DNA of 64,000 nucleotides from Amborella trichopoda. Lineage: Eukaryota; Streptophyta; Magnoliopsida; Amborellales; Amborellaceae. The stretch's first letter is position 1, and the number at the start of each line of letters is the position of its first letter. A program made the translations under genes and the position numbers. Shown one piece after another: positions 49,621-61,892 of the stretch. The stretch covers positions 584,827-648,826 of the forward strand of contig NW_006494876.1 in the NCBI RefSeq assembly GCF_000471905.2, in the 5' to 3' direction. Below the pieces are notes generated by a model that saw only the letters and a program-made list of their open reading frames with translations, was not told where the DNA came from and did not search any database.

Positions 49621-52077
49621 TGTCACATCCCTAGTCTTAATGCCCAAATTTCTTAATGTAACAGGCTATCCTTTAAAAAAAAAAAACTTAAAACAAATTT
49701 GGAATTTTGTTACTGTATATTGCCACAAAACAAAGTGTTCCATTCAAAAACTTTTTGTACAAAGTACATAACTTATGTATACAACCTTGATAGTACAAAA
49801 GTTACAAAAAAAGAAAAAAACGAATTTATTCATGGGTATAAACTTCATGTTGTACATATGAATGATGTTGTTATAACTACATTGAAAAATTTCATAATAA
49901 CTTGATGAGTATGGCTACTCAATAAGTGACCATCATTAACCTTACAAATCATGACTAGATGTGCAAATATTTCATAAAACAATACATATTAAGCAAAATT
50001 TCAGCGTATATGCTACATGCCATTAAATAATTTCATTTTTAATCTCCTACATGTCATATATTCTTTATTGGACAAATAAAATAGGCATGATACATAGACT
50101 AAATGCACGTGATTCATATCATGATCAATTATAATCTAATTGGATGCGTAGTGCATCACACACGTACATAGTCCCCAATGCACTTTGGGGTTTTTTGATA
50201 GGCAAGGGCCTTGCAAGACACGACCCTTTCATGTATCCTTCTGGCGAGAGAATCTTACACTACCAAATAGATCCCAATGAGTAGTGCCATCACATAGATT
50301 TTGGGGGCGCGACCCTCCAAACACACGTATTCCTAACTCTAATCTTATGATAGAGAGATACGGAACAATCACATCTGCCGGCACAATATCACATCATATC
50401 ATAACAGGAACATGTCTCCATGTGCCCATATCTTATCGAAAGTAAGTTACCATGCACACATATCTCATCAAAAGTATGTTGCCATACACATATACCTCAT
50501 CAAAAGCATGCTGCCATGCATATATATCTCATCATAAACATGTTTTCATGCACACATATCTCATCAGAAGCATAATCATAAGAAACATAACCATGTCTAC
50601 GCTACACATATAGTTACAAGTGGCATCACTATATCGTATTATTATGCATATAAATTAGAAGACATTATTATGTCAATTGTAGGCTACATATCAATGTAGC
50701 AGATATCAAGAAACATTAATATTGTTTTTTTTTTCAAAATATCCTTTAAATCACTTGCACAAAACACTTGCACGTAACAATTGCGCATAACACTTACACA
50801 TAACAATCGCGCATAACAATTGCGTACAACATTTGCTACTTATCGTATCTAAAATTTATGCAAAAATAAATACAGAAATACATAAAATTTACAGTACTAG
50901 AAATATTATAATTTAATGCAAAAATATCTCTGAGAACACTATAGCAATATCGGGAAAATGAAGCCACTTACAATAGCTAACATTTATACTATAAATATTA
51001 CAATTAAATATCGAAATATCTCTGGCATTAATATTAGTTTTTCAAATAATGAAGACATAAAGTCACTTACATATAAAACTTATGGCATCTAAAATTCATA
51101 ACAGTAAACGGAAACACTTCAATTTTATTGAAAACGACAATACCATTTTTCAGATGATTATTTTTCAGGGAAATAAAGTCATTTACATATAAGTCACTCT
51201 GAGAGTTGCCGGAGTAGAACTGAAATCAAAGGTATTTAGCTAAAGATATGAAAAGCGAGAGAGTTAATGAGTTTTTGAACAGTGCATAACACTTACAATA
51301 TTTTCAAGCAGTTACAGTATCGTAATTTTTAGTATTACGAATAGTATAGTCGAAGAAGTTACAGTTTTAAGAGTTTTAAGCATGCAAATACGAACAATAT
51401 ATTTGAAACAATTACAGTAATAAAGTTTTTAAGCAGTGCATATAATATGCACACAATTAATATGGACATAGACTATAAATTAAATAAGATGTAATGATGG
51501 CATAATTATTGCTTATTATTGCGTGAACAATAATAATATCATTGTAGGGAAACAATGAGGATATTTTGAGTATATAATTACAATAATATTATTATGAGAG
51601 AGAGAGAAAAAGTGTAATGAAAATATGATGTGGGGGAGAGAGAAGATAAATAAGCAAATAAAAATAATATACAATGATGGAGAGAGAGGAGAGACTTACA
51701 CAAGAGAAGAGTGGCATCTTTAATGGGCTCTATTATTAGCTCATGACAGCGGAAAAGGGCATGTTTTTAAGGCAACGGAGGATATTCTTTAACTTGACAT
51801 TTGTGAAGTCATGTGTCCTTCATATTTTCAATTCTTTTTTAATTATTTTCCTAATGCCACACATAACCCTTTATTTTATCTTATGTTACCACCTTGCTTT
51901 TTGTTATTAGGTCATGATGTCACATAGTACACTAAGAATGTTTCTTAAACAATTCGGTGGAAAAGAAAGGCATTGAAAAACGGTGGTCTCAAGGTGCACT
52001 ATCAACACCATGGTCCATCACTTAAGAAAATATTTTTATTTTCTTTTTTAAGATTTCAAAAAATTTGGGTCGTTACA
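49621..52077. mobile_element. Solo LTR, 2457 bp
   Basis: Begins TGTCACATCCC and ends GGGTCGTTACA (TG...CA, with a short inverted repeat TGT(C/A)AC). It is flanked by the perfect 5-bp duplication GCTTG on both sides. No ORFs with retroelement similarity inside and no second LTR nearby, so the internal part was probably removed by LTR-LTR recombination. The ends resemble LTRs of plant Gypsy elements (assignment inferred). About 40-bp imperfect tandem units containing 'cacacatatctcatcaaaag' lie at 50404-50580. Confidence 0.85.
50404..50580. repeat. About 40-bp imperfect tandem repeat, four units
   Basis: Units of the form 'catgcacacatatctcatca' plus 'aaagcatgttgc'. Inside the solo LTR. Confidence 0.8.
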
Positions 52078-52082
52078 GCTTG

Positions 52083-52430
52083 GTAACAAATAACCTACAT
52101 AATACAATATGTGTCTTTTTGTCAAGTTTGCTCGGACAACAAGACCGTGTCATTTTAGCTCAAGACCATCAGATTCATAGGATTTTTTATTCTGGTTGTC
52201 TCTCACCCGCTTTTGGATTATTGTTATCTCATTATAAAATTTAAACACGATCTCTATCCCGTATTTAGATTATTTTCAATTTTAATTGAGGGTTTAAAAG
52301 GATAAGGATTACGAAATGAGAGCCATGGTGTCTTGTGATTTAAGGTAAGGGTTTCATACTATTCCTAAGGTCATAAAAATAATAAAAATTTATGAAATTA
52401 AAAAATGGGTGTCTACGATAGGAGCATATT
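52083..52430 (+). mobile_element. Right half of the retroelement split by the solo LTR
   Basis: Continues from 49615 after the duplication, with 'aatacaatatgtgtcttt' and 'caagaccgtgtcattttagc' echoing the paired motifs to the left. No coding content. Confidence 0.45.
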
Positions 52431-52701
52431 GTATACCTACTCTTTCAGGCAAAAGGCGTGGATAGGATGATCTTATCAATATAAATTTGTTTTCAACTTT
52501 AATTTTTTGGGACCTAGATATGACCTTTCAAAATATGATCATCTCTATTAAACCTTAGGACATTATTTCTTCACACACACGTATATATATAGGGTGTGTG
52601 CCTTGTTGAAGTTAATATGCGTTGAGGAGGTTACTTATCCAAATTTTGGGTACTCGATATTGTTCTTTTTTATTTTTATTTTATTTTAAGATTAGTTTTT
52701 A

Positions 52702-54046
52702 GGGGTCGTTTGAATACCTAGAAATATATTATTTGTGAAACATATTACTGGCGTAACATATTACTGCATAACACATTACCCGCAAATGGATTGTTACTAT
52801 TTGGGTAGTATTTAGATGCAACCTGGTAAATACATTGCTACTGTTTGACTATGTCTGGAAGAAAGATGGGAAGTGCATTATCAATATTTTATCAGCACTT
52901 GCCTATAAACTATCATTCTTTCTTTTTTTGTCGCAAAATTTCACTGAAATGCAGAATTAAAGTCATCATCACATCATTCCAAAAAGATTTTCTAATAATA
53001 ACATCATTACCATTCCAAAAAGATTTTCTAATAATAACTTGTACCATTCTAAAATCATCATCACATAATTTCTTACTTATTTTCCGTGCTTTTGGCACTT
53101 ACATGGAATCACATGTCTTCTAACATAATTAGACTTTGTTTCAACATAATAAATCATTGGAATAATATGACTGGAATAACATGTTTTTATTGTGATAAGC
53201 CTTGTTTTTTTGTTTCAACATGATAAGTCATTGGAATGATATGATTGGAATAACATATTTTTATTGTGATAAGCATTATTTTAATTTATGTTTTATAGAT
53301 GTCTTTCAAATATCTATCTATATATTTTCAAATAAACAATAAATTTATGATACCAAATTAAAAATCTTTATGGTACAAATTAAAAAATGAGAAGAAGTTT
53401 CATTAGTAAACTAGAAGGTTTGGTAGAAGAAGTTTCATTAGTAAACTAGAAGGCTTAGTAGAAGAAGTTTCATTAGTAAACTAGAAGGTTTGGTGTTTGG
53501 TAATCTCTTATGAGGATTATGTTGGGTGAAATTTTGGAGGATTATGTTGGGTGAAATATTTTATAAATTGTGTTGTGTAATTTCTCATTGATTAGATATG
53601 CTAGGGAGAATGCACATTCTAAAGAGAGAGGGAGACCAGATGAGAGAAGGGGTTTAAAAAAAAAAAAAGAAAAAATCTAGATGAGATGAAGGGGGCTTAA
53701 AGATAAAAAGGGCTAAAAAAACAGGAATAAGCTTAAAGAGAGGAAGGAGCTTAAAAAGAGAGGGAGCCCCTTAGGTAAACTACTTATTAGAAAGAGTAGG
53801 CAGGATGACATTTAAGTGGGGGATATGGCAGATAGAGACGCACACAAAAGATTTCCAAAGATTACCCGTCAAGCCCGTAATAGATTTTTCATCTTTCACT
53901 GCTCGTAATGTATTTCATGATTTTTGGAAAAATCTCGGGTAATGTATTTCATTTCCTTACTATAAAGTGTACACAAATGGTGGAAATCTCATATGTCTTT
54001 GTAATCGATTGTCATGTAATAGATTTCTAGGTACCCAAACAGCCCC
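52702..54046. mobile_element. Harbinger-like non-autonomous element, copy 2 (1345 bp)
   Basis: Ends 'ggggtcgtttgaataccta' and 'taggtacccaaacagcccc'. The interior follows copy 1 at 41475-42902 almost throughout, e.g. 'gtagtatttagatgcaacct' and 'tgtcatgtaatagattt'. Flanking triplets are TTA and TAG, so the duplication is not intact. It has its own local expansion of 'agaagtttcattagtaaact' (three times at 53391-53490). Confidence 0.78.
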
Positions 54047-54560
54047 TAGGTTGATAATGGTTTACATGTGAAATCCAAGATGAACTCGACTACTTAAAGT
54101 ACACAATGCCTCGATTTATGTCCAAAATTAGTTATTTAAACTCAATAGAGAAAAGGGTTATGTCGAATTCCGGGTGATGAAAAATCAAAGCCAAAAAGAC
54201 TTTTTCTTCCCAAATCATTAGTAGGGTTGGCTTAAATTTTGCGTAAAACCAAACGAAACTATAAAAACTGGAATGAAAAACATGAGAAATGATCTCTTAA
54301 AAGATTCTAGAAAATAAAGAATGGATAAAAAAGAGAAAAGAAAATAAGCAAAGAAAAAAAGAAGACTTAGGAATCCGGACAAGAAAAATACCTAGGAATC
54401 CAAACCCGTAAGCCCGACATGCAAAGTTGGGGCCGGATCGGTCAGAAAGTGCAATCTTTTGCATTGCCCAAGGAATTTGGGATTATTTGAAAGATTGATT
54501 TGCACAAAGAAATGCTCCTCGGATTTCCAACTTCACAAAGACATTGCTCTTCATTCTCAA
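54047..54560. other. Unassigned stretch before Copia remnant
   Basis: No coding match. May hold the leader and eroded 5' LTR of the Copia element that follows, but no LTR pair was found. Confidence 0.3.
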
Positions 54561-54569
54561 GAATCCACC

Positions 54570-57500
54570 ATGTGTATTACACCAAACTTAAATCATTGGG
54601 ATGAACTTGCATGACATCTTACTATACCTCCTTGTTCATGTGGTTCGTCTAAAGCTTTGCACAATTATTAACAACAAGAAAGGTTGACCCAGTTTTTTAT
54701 GGGTCTTCATGAGTCATACAACCATGTTAAAAGGTAGATCCTTCTTACGGATCATCTCCCTAATGTGAGCCAAGCCTATTATATGCTTCTTCAAGAGGAG
54801 AAGCAATGACAAGTTGTTGCTACATCATCTAATGGGGGTGACTTTGCTGTGTTCACAACTGCCACTGCTGCTGCAGCAAATGGTCGAACAACAACTCACT
54901 CTAATAGCACTTTGAACAAGCAAAAAGGGCTTCATTGACCCAGGTCCAAATGTGATCATTGCGGCTGGGTGACACACCATAGAAAAGTGTAACTTACTTC
55001 ATTGTTATCCACCAGGACACCTGCTCTACCAACCTGGTAAAGCACATCCTAAAGCCGCTACAGCTGAAAGACCATCTTCCACTTTCAACTAGGTGGCTTC
55101 CTTCTATTAATATCCATGTCCAATGAAGGTAGTGGAAAACCTTATGTTCATTTTGTATGTAATTCTTTTTCAACTCCAAATCCCATTTATCACAACACCT
55201 GGATAGTTGACACATGTGCTTCTGATTACATGATATTTGATCCCTCACTTTTTCACATATACAAATCAACTTCTACTACTGCACCCGTTAAACTCCCAAA
55301 TGGTTCACATGTTGTAGTTACCCATACTGCATCGGTCTATTTAACTCCTTCTATTCAATTTCATCAAGTTATTTGTGCTTGTTCTTTTGGTTTTAATTTA
55401 TTAGTCATCAGTAAACTCACTGTCTCTCATACCTACTAAGTGATTTTCTCTCGTAGTCTTGTATCTTTCAGGACCAGTTCCAAAAGACGACGATAACATG
55501 GTGGCTTCTATTAGTTCCAAGCTCTTAATGATTCCTTCATGGCCCTCTCTTTTCCAACTTACCAATTTTTTATCTATGGCACTAGCACCTCGATCATGTT
55601 TCTTCTGCTTGTTTGAAGTTATTAGCAAAAAAATATTGATGGCATTTCTAGTTGTAGTTCTTGTTATTATGACATTTGTCCTTTAGCCAAGCAAACTCGT
55701 TTGCCTTTTATTTTTAGCTCTATCTCCTCACTTGTACCTTTTAATTTTATATACTATGATATTTGGGGCAGCTACTCCACAACTTCTCACTATAGAGCTC
55801 GTTATTTTTTCACAATTGTTGATAATTTATCACGGTATACCTTGATATTCTTTATGTGCACAAAATCTGAAACACAATCTTTGTTAATATATTTTTTGCT
55901 CTATTGCAAAATTATGCAAATTTGGACAGCCTAGAGCTCTAAAATTTTCTCCACCAACATACGACAAATTTTCAAGAACATAGAGTACTTCAACAATATA
56001 GTTGTGTTGTCACTCTACAACAAAATGGTGTTGCTGAATACAAACAACCGTCATATCCTTGAAATGGCATGAGCCTTGCATTTCCATGGACATCTACTCC
56101 TCAATTTTTGGATAACTGCATTCTTACATCTACATATTTAATAAACCGAATACCAACATCCTTATTATTGAACAAATCTCATTATAAAGTTCTTTTCAAT
56201 AAACATCCGACCTATACTTATTTGTGGGTTTTTGGATGTCTCTGTTACGCCACCACTCTAGCTTCTAATCAAGACAAATTTGTTGCTTGGGCAGGAAAAT
56301 GCATATTTGTTGGATATCCTCATGGCCAAAGAGGATATCGTATTTTTGACTTGCGAACTCAATTTTTTTTTACTAGTCGAGATGTTGTTTTTCATGAGAA
56401 CATTTTTCATTTTTCTCCTGTCAGACAGCCACCCACACAACTAGCGGCCGTTCTACCTGTACTTATACTTGATCTTCCACAAACCTCAGATTATACTTGT
56501 TCTTCAAATAGCCCACACACTACTCTTTCTTTTTCTCTACCACCTCCACCTCGACCTTTGGATTCCCCACAACCAGTTCAAGAACCACTCCAAACCACTT
56601 CTCATAATTCTTTGGGCACAATTGATAATGTTTTCGCTTCATCTTAAGTCATTCAAGAACAATCAGCTCACAACATCCCTTCTATACCACCTCCCACAAA
56701 TATCCGTAAATCACAACACTCATCTCTCCCCATATTACCTTCAGGATTTTCATAATTTTCATGCCATGCTGCCAACTTCTCCAACGTCGACTTTTGTAAT
56801 TGGACCCACCATAGGTACTCAATATCCACTCTCTCAATTTTTCTCTTATGACCATCTATCTCCATCCCACCAAAGCTGTGGTTTAGCTGTCTCTTTTATT
56901 CCAGAACCACTTCTTTTTCCTAGGCTGTGCAAGACCTGAAATGATACGAAATAGTGTAAAATGAATTCTGAGCACTTGAGCAAAATAAAATCTAGACAAT
57001 CACTACTTTGCCTCCTGGCCCATGGTTGCAAATGGATCTACAAAGTTAAATATCGGTTAGATGGCACCATTGATCGATATAAAGCACGTCTTGTTACCAA
57101 GGGTTATACCCAACTAGAGGGCATGGATTACCATGAGACATTTGCACCAGTTACAAAGCTAGTTATCGTACGATGCTTGCTTGCCATTGCTTCCAATTGA
57201 AACTGGCCCCTGCATCACGTGATGTCCAAAAGGCTTTTCTACATTGGGGACTTGAATGAAAAAGTGTTTATGACTCTTCTACCAGGATTCTGTCAACAGG
57301 GGGAGAAACATTTGTGTCGCTTATACAAATCTCTCAATGGCATTAAACATGCTTCTCAACAGTGATTTGTGAAATTCTCCTCTGTCTTCATTGATACTGG
57401 ATTTGTTCAGTCTAAAGCTGACTACCCTTTATTCACACGTTGAAAACATCATGAGTTTACTCTCATACTCGTGTATGTAGACGATGTCATTGCCACTGGC

Positions 57501-57870
57501 AATCACCTTGCTGCCATCACCTCTCTCAAGCAGTTCCTCCATCATCATTTCCACTTGAAAGATCTCTAGCTTCTTAAGTATTTTTTTGGAATTGAGGTTG
57601 CCCACTCCAAGAAGCGCATCTGTATCTCCCAACACAAATACACCTTGGAAATCATTGAAAAACTAGGGCTGCTTGGGGCACACCTTGTTCATATACCTAT
57701 GGAACAACTCCACAAAATTGATGCCACTGATGGTGACCTTCTATTTGATCCTACTATGTGTCGATGACACATTAGTCGACTCTTATACTTGATGATCACC
57801 AGACCCCATATTGTCTATCATGTCCACAACATTTTGGGTTACCATTGTAATCTCTTTCTCTATAATAGTT
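54570..57870 (+). pseudogene. Ty1/Copia gag-pol remnant
   Basis: Domains in order, all on the + strand but across several frames. Gag: RLTQFFMGLHESYNHVKRQI (about 54684). Zinc knuckle: CDHCG...H (about 54951), with its last Cys reached only after a frameshift. Protease: IVDTCASDYM (about 55204), where the usual active-site D-S/T-G reads DTC. GAG-pre-integrase: CPLAKQTRLPF (about 55677). Integrase: IYYDIWGSY and TIVDNLSRYT (about 55750-55845), then VTLQQNGVAEY, with the segment between shortened. Reverse transcriptase: [19 protein letters not shown] (about 57082) and the catalytic YVDD (57475-57486), with stops at 57198, 57361 and 57442. The RNase H is absent after about 57870. No LTRs recognised. 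The element is dead. Confidence 0.92.
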
Positions 57871-58103
57871 TTCTTTGTTCTTCTGCCTAAGTCAAAGACA
57901 ACTCATAGGGCAACGAATGCTTCTGGTACCCCGGATATCTATCTCAAATTTTTGGCCCATTTGAACTGTTGTATGCGTTGACGTATAGATCTCAATGCCC
58001 GGACCATAATATGCACTGGCCTGGATGCACCAAAACTGGATTCTTTATATGGTGGGATTTTTTAATGAGGAAAACGAAAAACATCAGATAAGCTTAAAAA
58101 TAA

Positions 58104-58376
58104 GGAAAAAGTCTATATAAGTTTGTAACCTTAAAAAGAGAATTAAGATGCATCTAAAAAATCATGGAAAAAGGTTGTTTTAATGTTGAAAAAGCCTCTA
58201 ATTGATCATCTCAAAATTGACATGTATGAATATATATAAAAAAGGATTTCAAATCCCAAAAATAGTTTTTAGGCTATCTTAAGAATTTTTGATACCAAAA
58301 TTACATATTATAATAAAATTTAGAGGTGTGCATTAATTTAATTATTTAAGGTTGCAACCTTATGCAAATTACACCC
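58104..58376 (+). mobile_element. Mutator-like MITE, palindrome type B, copy B4 (273 bp, internal deletion)
   Basis: Starts 'ggaaaaagtctatataagt' and ends 'aaggttgcaaccttatgca' then 'aattacaccc'. Flanking 9-mers 'taaaaataa' (58095-58103) and 'taaaaatag' (58377-58385) agree at 8 of 9 bases. Shorter than the other copies because part of the interior is missing. Confidence 0.88.
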
Positions 58377-58735
58377 TAAAAATAGAGAAGAAAAATGTGA
58401 AAGAGGGTGTTTTATCCTGGCCAATTCACAATCAGGTCATCCATCTGATTGTCTGACTCGTTAAAGGCCCGGCCCGAAGCACACAATGACCCAAAATACT
58501 GGCCCGGCCCAAAAAAGCTTAAAAACTTGTCACCGGGCTAGCTAGCTTGGTAAGCCTCGACTTTTTGGCCCAGCCCAAATAAAAGCCTAGCATGGCCCCT
58601 TTAGAAGCCCCCTTTTTTTTTTTAAAAAAAAATATCCACTATTCAAACTTTTTTTGTTTGTAGTAAGCAAAAATAAACATAAAAATAAAAATAAATAGAT
58701 GCTAAAATATTTTTTAGAAAATTGAAAATCTAATT
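58377..58735. other. Unassigned stretch with GGCCCGGCCC motifs
   Basis: Contains 'aggcccggcccgaagcac' and 'tggcccggcccaaaaa' near 58467-58515. Similar 'cgggccg' words recur at 61693-61725, so these may be ends of a larger composite insertion. Not resolved. Confidence 0.3.
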
Positions 58736-59775
58736 TTTCTCTGGAAACCCAATCCCTCTTTTGCTCTCTAAAAACCCATTCTCACTATCTAGAAACCGAA
58801 TTTCTCTTTCTCTCTCTAAAAACTCATTCTCCATCTCTCTAGAAACCCAATCTCTTTTATCTAAAACCATTTTCTCTCTAGAAACCTAATTCTCATGCTC
58901 TCTAAAAATCCATCTCTCTCTAAAAACCCAATGTCTCTATTTCTAAAAATCCATTCTCTATCTAGAAACCCAATCTCGCTTGCTCTCTCTAAAAACCTAA
59001 TCTATCTCTCTCTAGAAACCCAATTTTTCTTTTTCTCTAAAAAACTAATCTCTCTTTCTCTTTCTAAAAATCCATTCTTTTTCTCTCTATTTAAAAATAT
59101 ATTTTCTCTCTAAAATCCATTCTCTCTTCCTCTCTCTAAAAACCCAATCTCTCTCTAGAAAACCCAATCTCTCTAGTTACCTAATCTCTCTTTCTCCCTC
59201 TAAAACCCCATTTTCTCTCCCTAAAAACTCAATCTCTTTCTCTAAAAATCCCTTCTCTCTCTAGATACCCAACATTTCTTGCTTTTTCTAAAAATCTATT
59301 CTCTCTAGAAACCCAATATCTCTCTCTCTCTCTAAAACCCACACACTCTCTAGAAACCCAATTTTTCTTTCTCTTTCTAAAAACCCATTATCTCTTTCTC
59401 TAGAATCCCAATATCTCTTTTTCTAAAAACCCATTATCTCTCTAGATACCCAACCTTTCTAGCTTTTCTAAAAATCTACTCTCTCTAGAAACCCAATATC
59501 TCTTTCTATCTCTAAAACCCAGACACTCTCTAAAAACCCAATTTTTCTTTCTATTTCTAAAAACTCATTCTCTCTCTAGAATCCCAATACCTATTTCTCT
59601 TTTTAAAAACCCAATATCTATCTCTTTAAAACCCCTTTCTCTAAAAACCCAATTTAACTTTATCTATCTAGAAATCCAATATCTCTTTCTTCTCTCTATA
59701 GAAACTCAATCTCTCACTAAAAACCTAGTTTCTCTCTCGAAACTTAACATTTCTTTTTCTCTCTAAAAACCCAAG
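58736..59775 (+). repeat. Minisatellite of TCTAGAAACCC / CTAAAAACCC units
   Basis: About 1 kb of irregular tandem repeats in which 'tctctctagaaacccaat' and 'tctctaaaaacccattctc' alternate with CT runs. Unit spacing varies between about 18 and 45 bases. Non-coding despite serine/leucine-rich ORFs. Confidence 0.85.
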
Positions 59776-59853
59776 AAAAAGTTTTTATGAACGTATATTT
59801 TTTTTTGGCTTATTACAAATAAGAAAAGCTTAAGAGAAAAATTTTAAAAAAAA

Positions 59854-60421
59854 GGGAAAATATCTCTTTATCCTTTATTTTTAGCATCTATTTCTCACGA
59901 GACCCAATGATTTAAAGTATGAAAAATATCATTATACTCCATATTTTTGGTTTTATATCTCAATAGACCAAATATTTAAAATATATCTCCTAACCCCCTG
60001 ACTAACTTTACCCTTTTTTAATTATTTTTTAGCCATAACAAATATAAAAAAGATATGCTCATTTTAAATCCTATATCTTTACGTGATATATTCCCCCAAA
60101 TTTTACTCTCTCTAACATTCATCCTCTTTGTCTCTTTAATGGGGGAGAGAGAGAGTGAGAGACATGGGAGAGAGAGTGGGAAAATAGGTAGAGAGAGATT
60201 TAAGAGAAGATCGCGTGACATGAGAGAAATGATGATGTTTATAAATGATATGTTTTTCTTATATTTGTTTGGGATAAAAAAATATGTTTAAAGGGGATAA
60301 AGTTAGCTTAGAGGGTTAAAGGCTATAAACTTAGCATTTTTATGACTCAATATATGTTTTGAAACTTTGAGTCTATTAATATATAAACCTTAAAAATGTG
60401 GGGTATGGAGATATTTTTCCC
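59854..60421. mobile_element. Foldback/MITE with arms of about 150 bp
   Basis: Left arm 'gggaaaatatctctttatcc' through 'ctgactaactttaccc' is inverted in the right arm 'ggggataaagttagcttaga' through 'ggagatatttttccc'. The middle carries a GA-rich run. Target duplication not clear. Confidence 0.7.
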
Positions 60422-60503
60422 TTTAAAATATTACTTGTAATGGGTCTCTATCTTTTTTATTTTCCAATCCTCTAGACCCTTTTGACCGTGTATTTTTTGA
60501 ACC

Positions 60504-61592
60504 AAAGAAATACTAAAATAACATCATCTAAAAAACTCGTTTTTTTTTCGATTAATTTCAACATCTATTTCTGTCTTTTTCTCTCTCAAAACTCCATCTC
60601 TCTTTAATACCCAAAGATGCATAGAAGCTCTCATCTCTGTATCATCTCTCTCTCTCTCTAAAAACACTACATCTCTGTTGAGCCCCTTTTGCAGCCCTTA
60701 ATATACCACAAATTCTCTCTAAAAAAGCACATGGATTTGAAGACCTATTGCCATGTTGTAGCACCAACCCAAGGATCATTTGGAAGTTACAAAATCAAGC
60801 CTCAAACATGGTACATTCATTCCCGCTCTCTCAAATACCCAAATTGATATAGAAAGTTCCCCTATCTACATTATCTCTCTATCTCAAAACACTACAATGT
60901 TTTTGTCTAGCCCCTTTTATAGCCCCCAACATATCCTAAGTTCTCTCGCAAAAGCCCATAGATTTGAAGCCTTGTTGCAGCCTCAAACCACCGATCATTC
61001 TGCTACAGTGGTTGTAACTTGTCCATACCGCTTTCCCCTAATATTGAAGTTGCCCAACGCTTTGGAGTTATCGTAGCTACCTACATAAATACTTCTTGAG
61101 AATAGTTTTGAATGTTTTTCATTTTTAAGTTAAATCTTTTTCCCCAAAATGAACGTGTGGCACCTTGAAAGCAAAAATAATGACCTTTACAACATCACTG
61201 CGAATATGTTTCCAAATGATCGGTGGGTTGGGGCCGCATAGCAATATGGTTTCAGATTTATAGGTTTTTAGAGAGAATTTGTGGTATATTGGGGCTGCAT
61301 AGCAATATGGTTTCAGATTTGTAGGTTTTTAGAGAGAATTTGTGGTATATTGGGGCTGCAAAAGGGGCTAGATAGAGACGTATTGTTTTTAGAGAGATAA
61401 GAGAGAGGAGAGGAGAGAAAAATGATGTAGAAAGGAGAACTTATTTGTACTTTGAGTGTTAGAGAGAGATGGAGTTTTGAAAGAGAGATAATGATTTGAG
61501 AGAGAGAAAGAGATGATGCTTTGAGATATAGACACTGAAATTATAGGAAAAAAATAATTATTGAGAGGATGCCATTTTAGTAATTTTTTTGA
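60504..61592. mobile_element. Foldback element, arms about 400 bp, with duplicated sub-arms
   Basis: The left end 'aaagaaatactaaaataaca' is answered at the right by 'gccattttagtaatttttt'. Within the left arm the segment 'gagccccttttgcagccc' and its neighbourhood occur twice (about 60680 and 60930). The right arm holds inverted counterparts ('gggctgcaaaaggggct') and three copies of a 61-bp unit at 61230-61360. Confidence 0.75.
61230..61360. repeat. 61-bp tandem repeat inside foldback
   Basis: 'ggggctgcatagcaatatgg' starts at 61230 and 61291, and a partial unit starts at 61352. The period is 61 bases. Confidence 0.95.
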
Positions 61593-61892
61593 ATAAAAAA
61601 TTAATTGTTAAAGGAGTACAAAGTTAAACAAAAGGGATAATGAGATACTTTCACAAAAAAAAAACGAAAGAGCTTTTTAATGAAACTGGAACGGGCCGGT
61701 ACTAAGCACATTTTTAATCGGGCCGAGTTTTTGTGTTACAGTTTCTAACTTGGCTGGCCCAAGAAATCCCGCGTGTTAAATTCCCCACAAATCGTATCGC
61801 GATAAAATGCCCGTCTCCATAAAAACAGAGTGGGAGTGCTCAAAATCGAATGCTTAGACACGCAGTTTTGAGCTCGTTTCGGAGCAGCTGCA
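61593..61892 (+). promoter_or_regulatory. Upstream region of the HflX-like gene
   Basis: About 300 bases between the foldback and the start codon. The last 150 bases are noticeably less AT-rich than the flanking repeats. No convincing TATA box could be assigned. Confidence 0.35.

Noticed and set aside
50404-50580. Possible CRISPR-like regular repeat
   Set aside because: Units are contiguous imperfect tandem repeats without unique spacers, and the sequence is eukaryotic.
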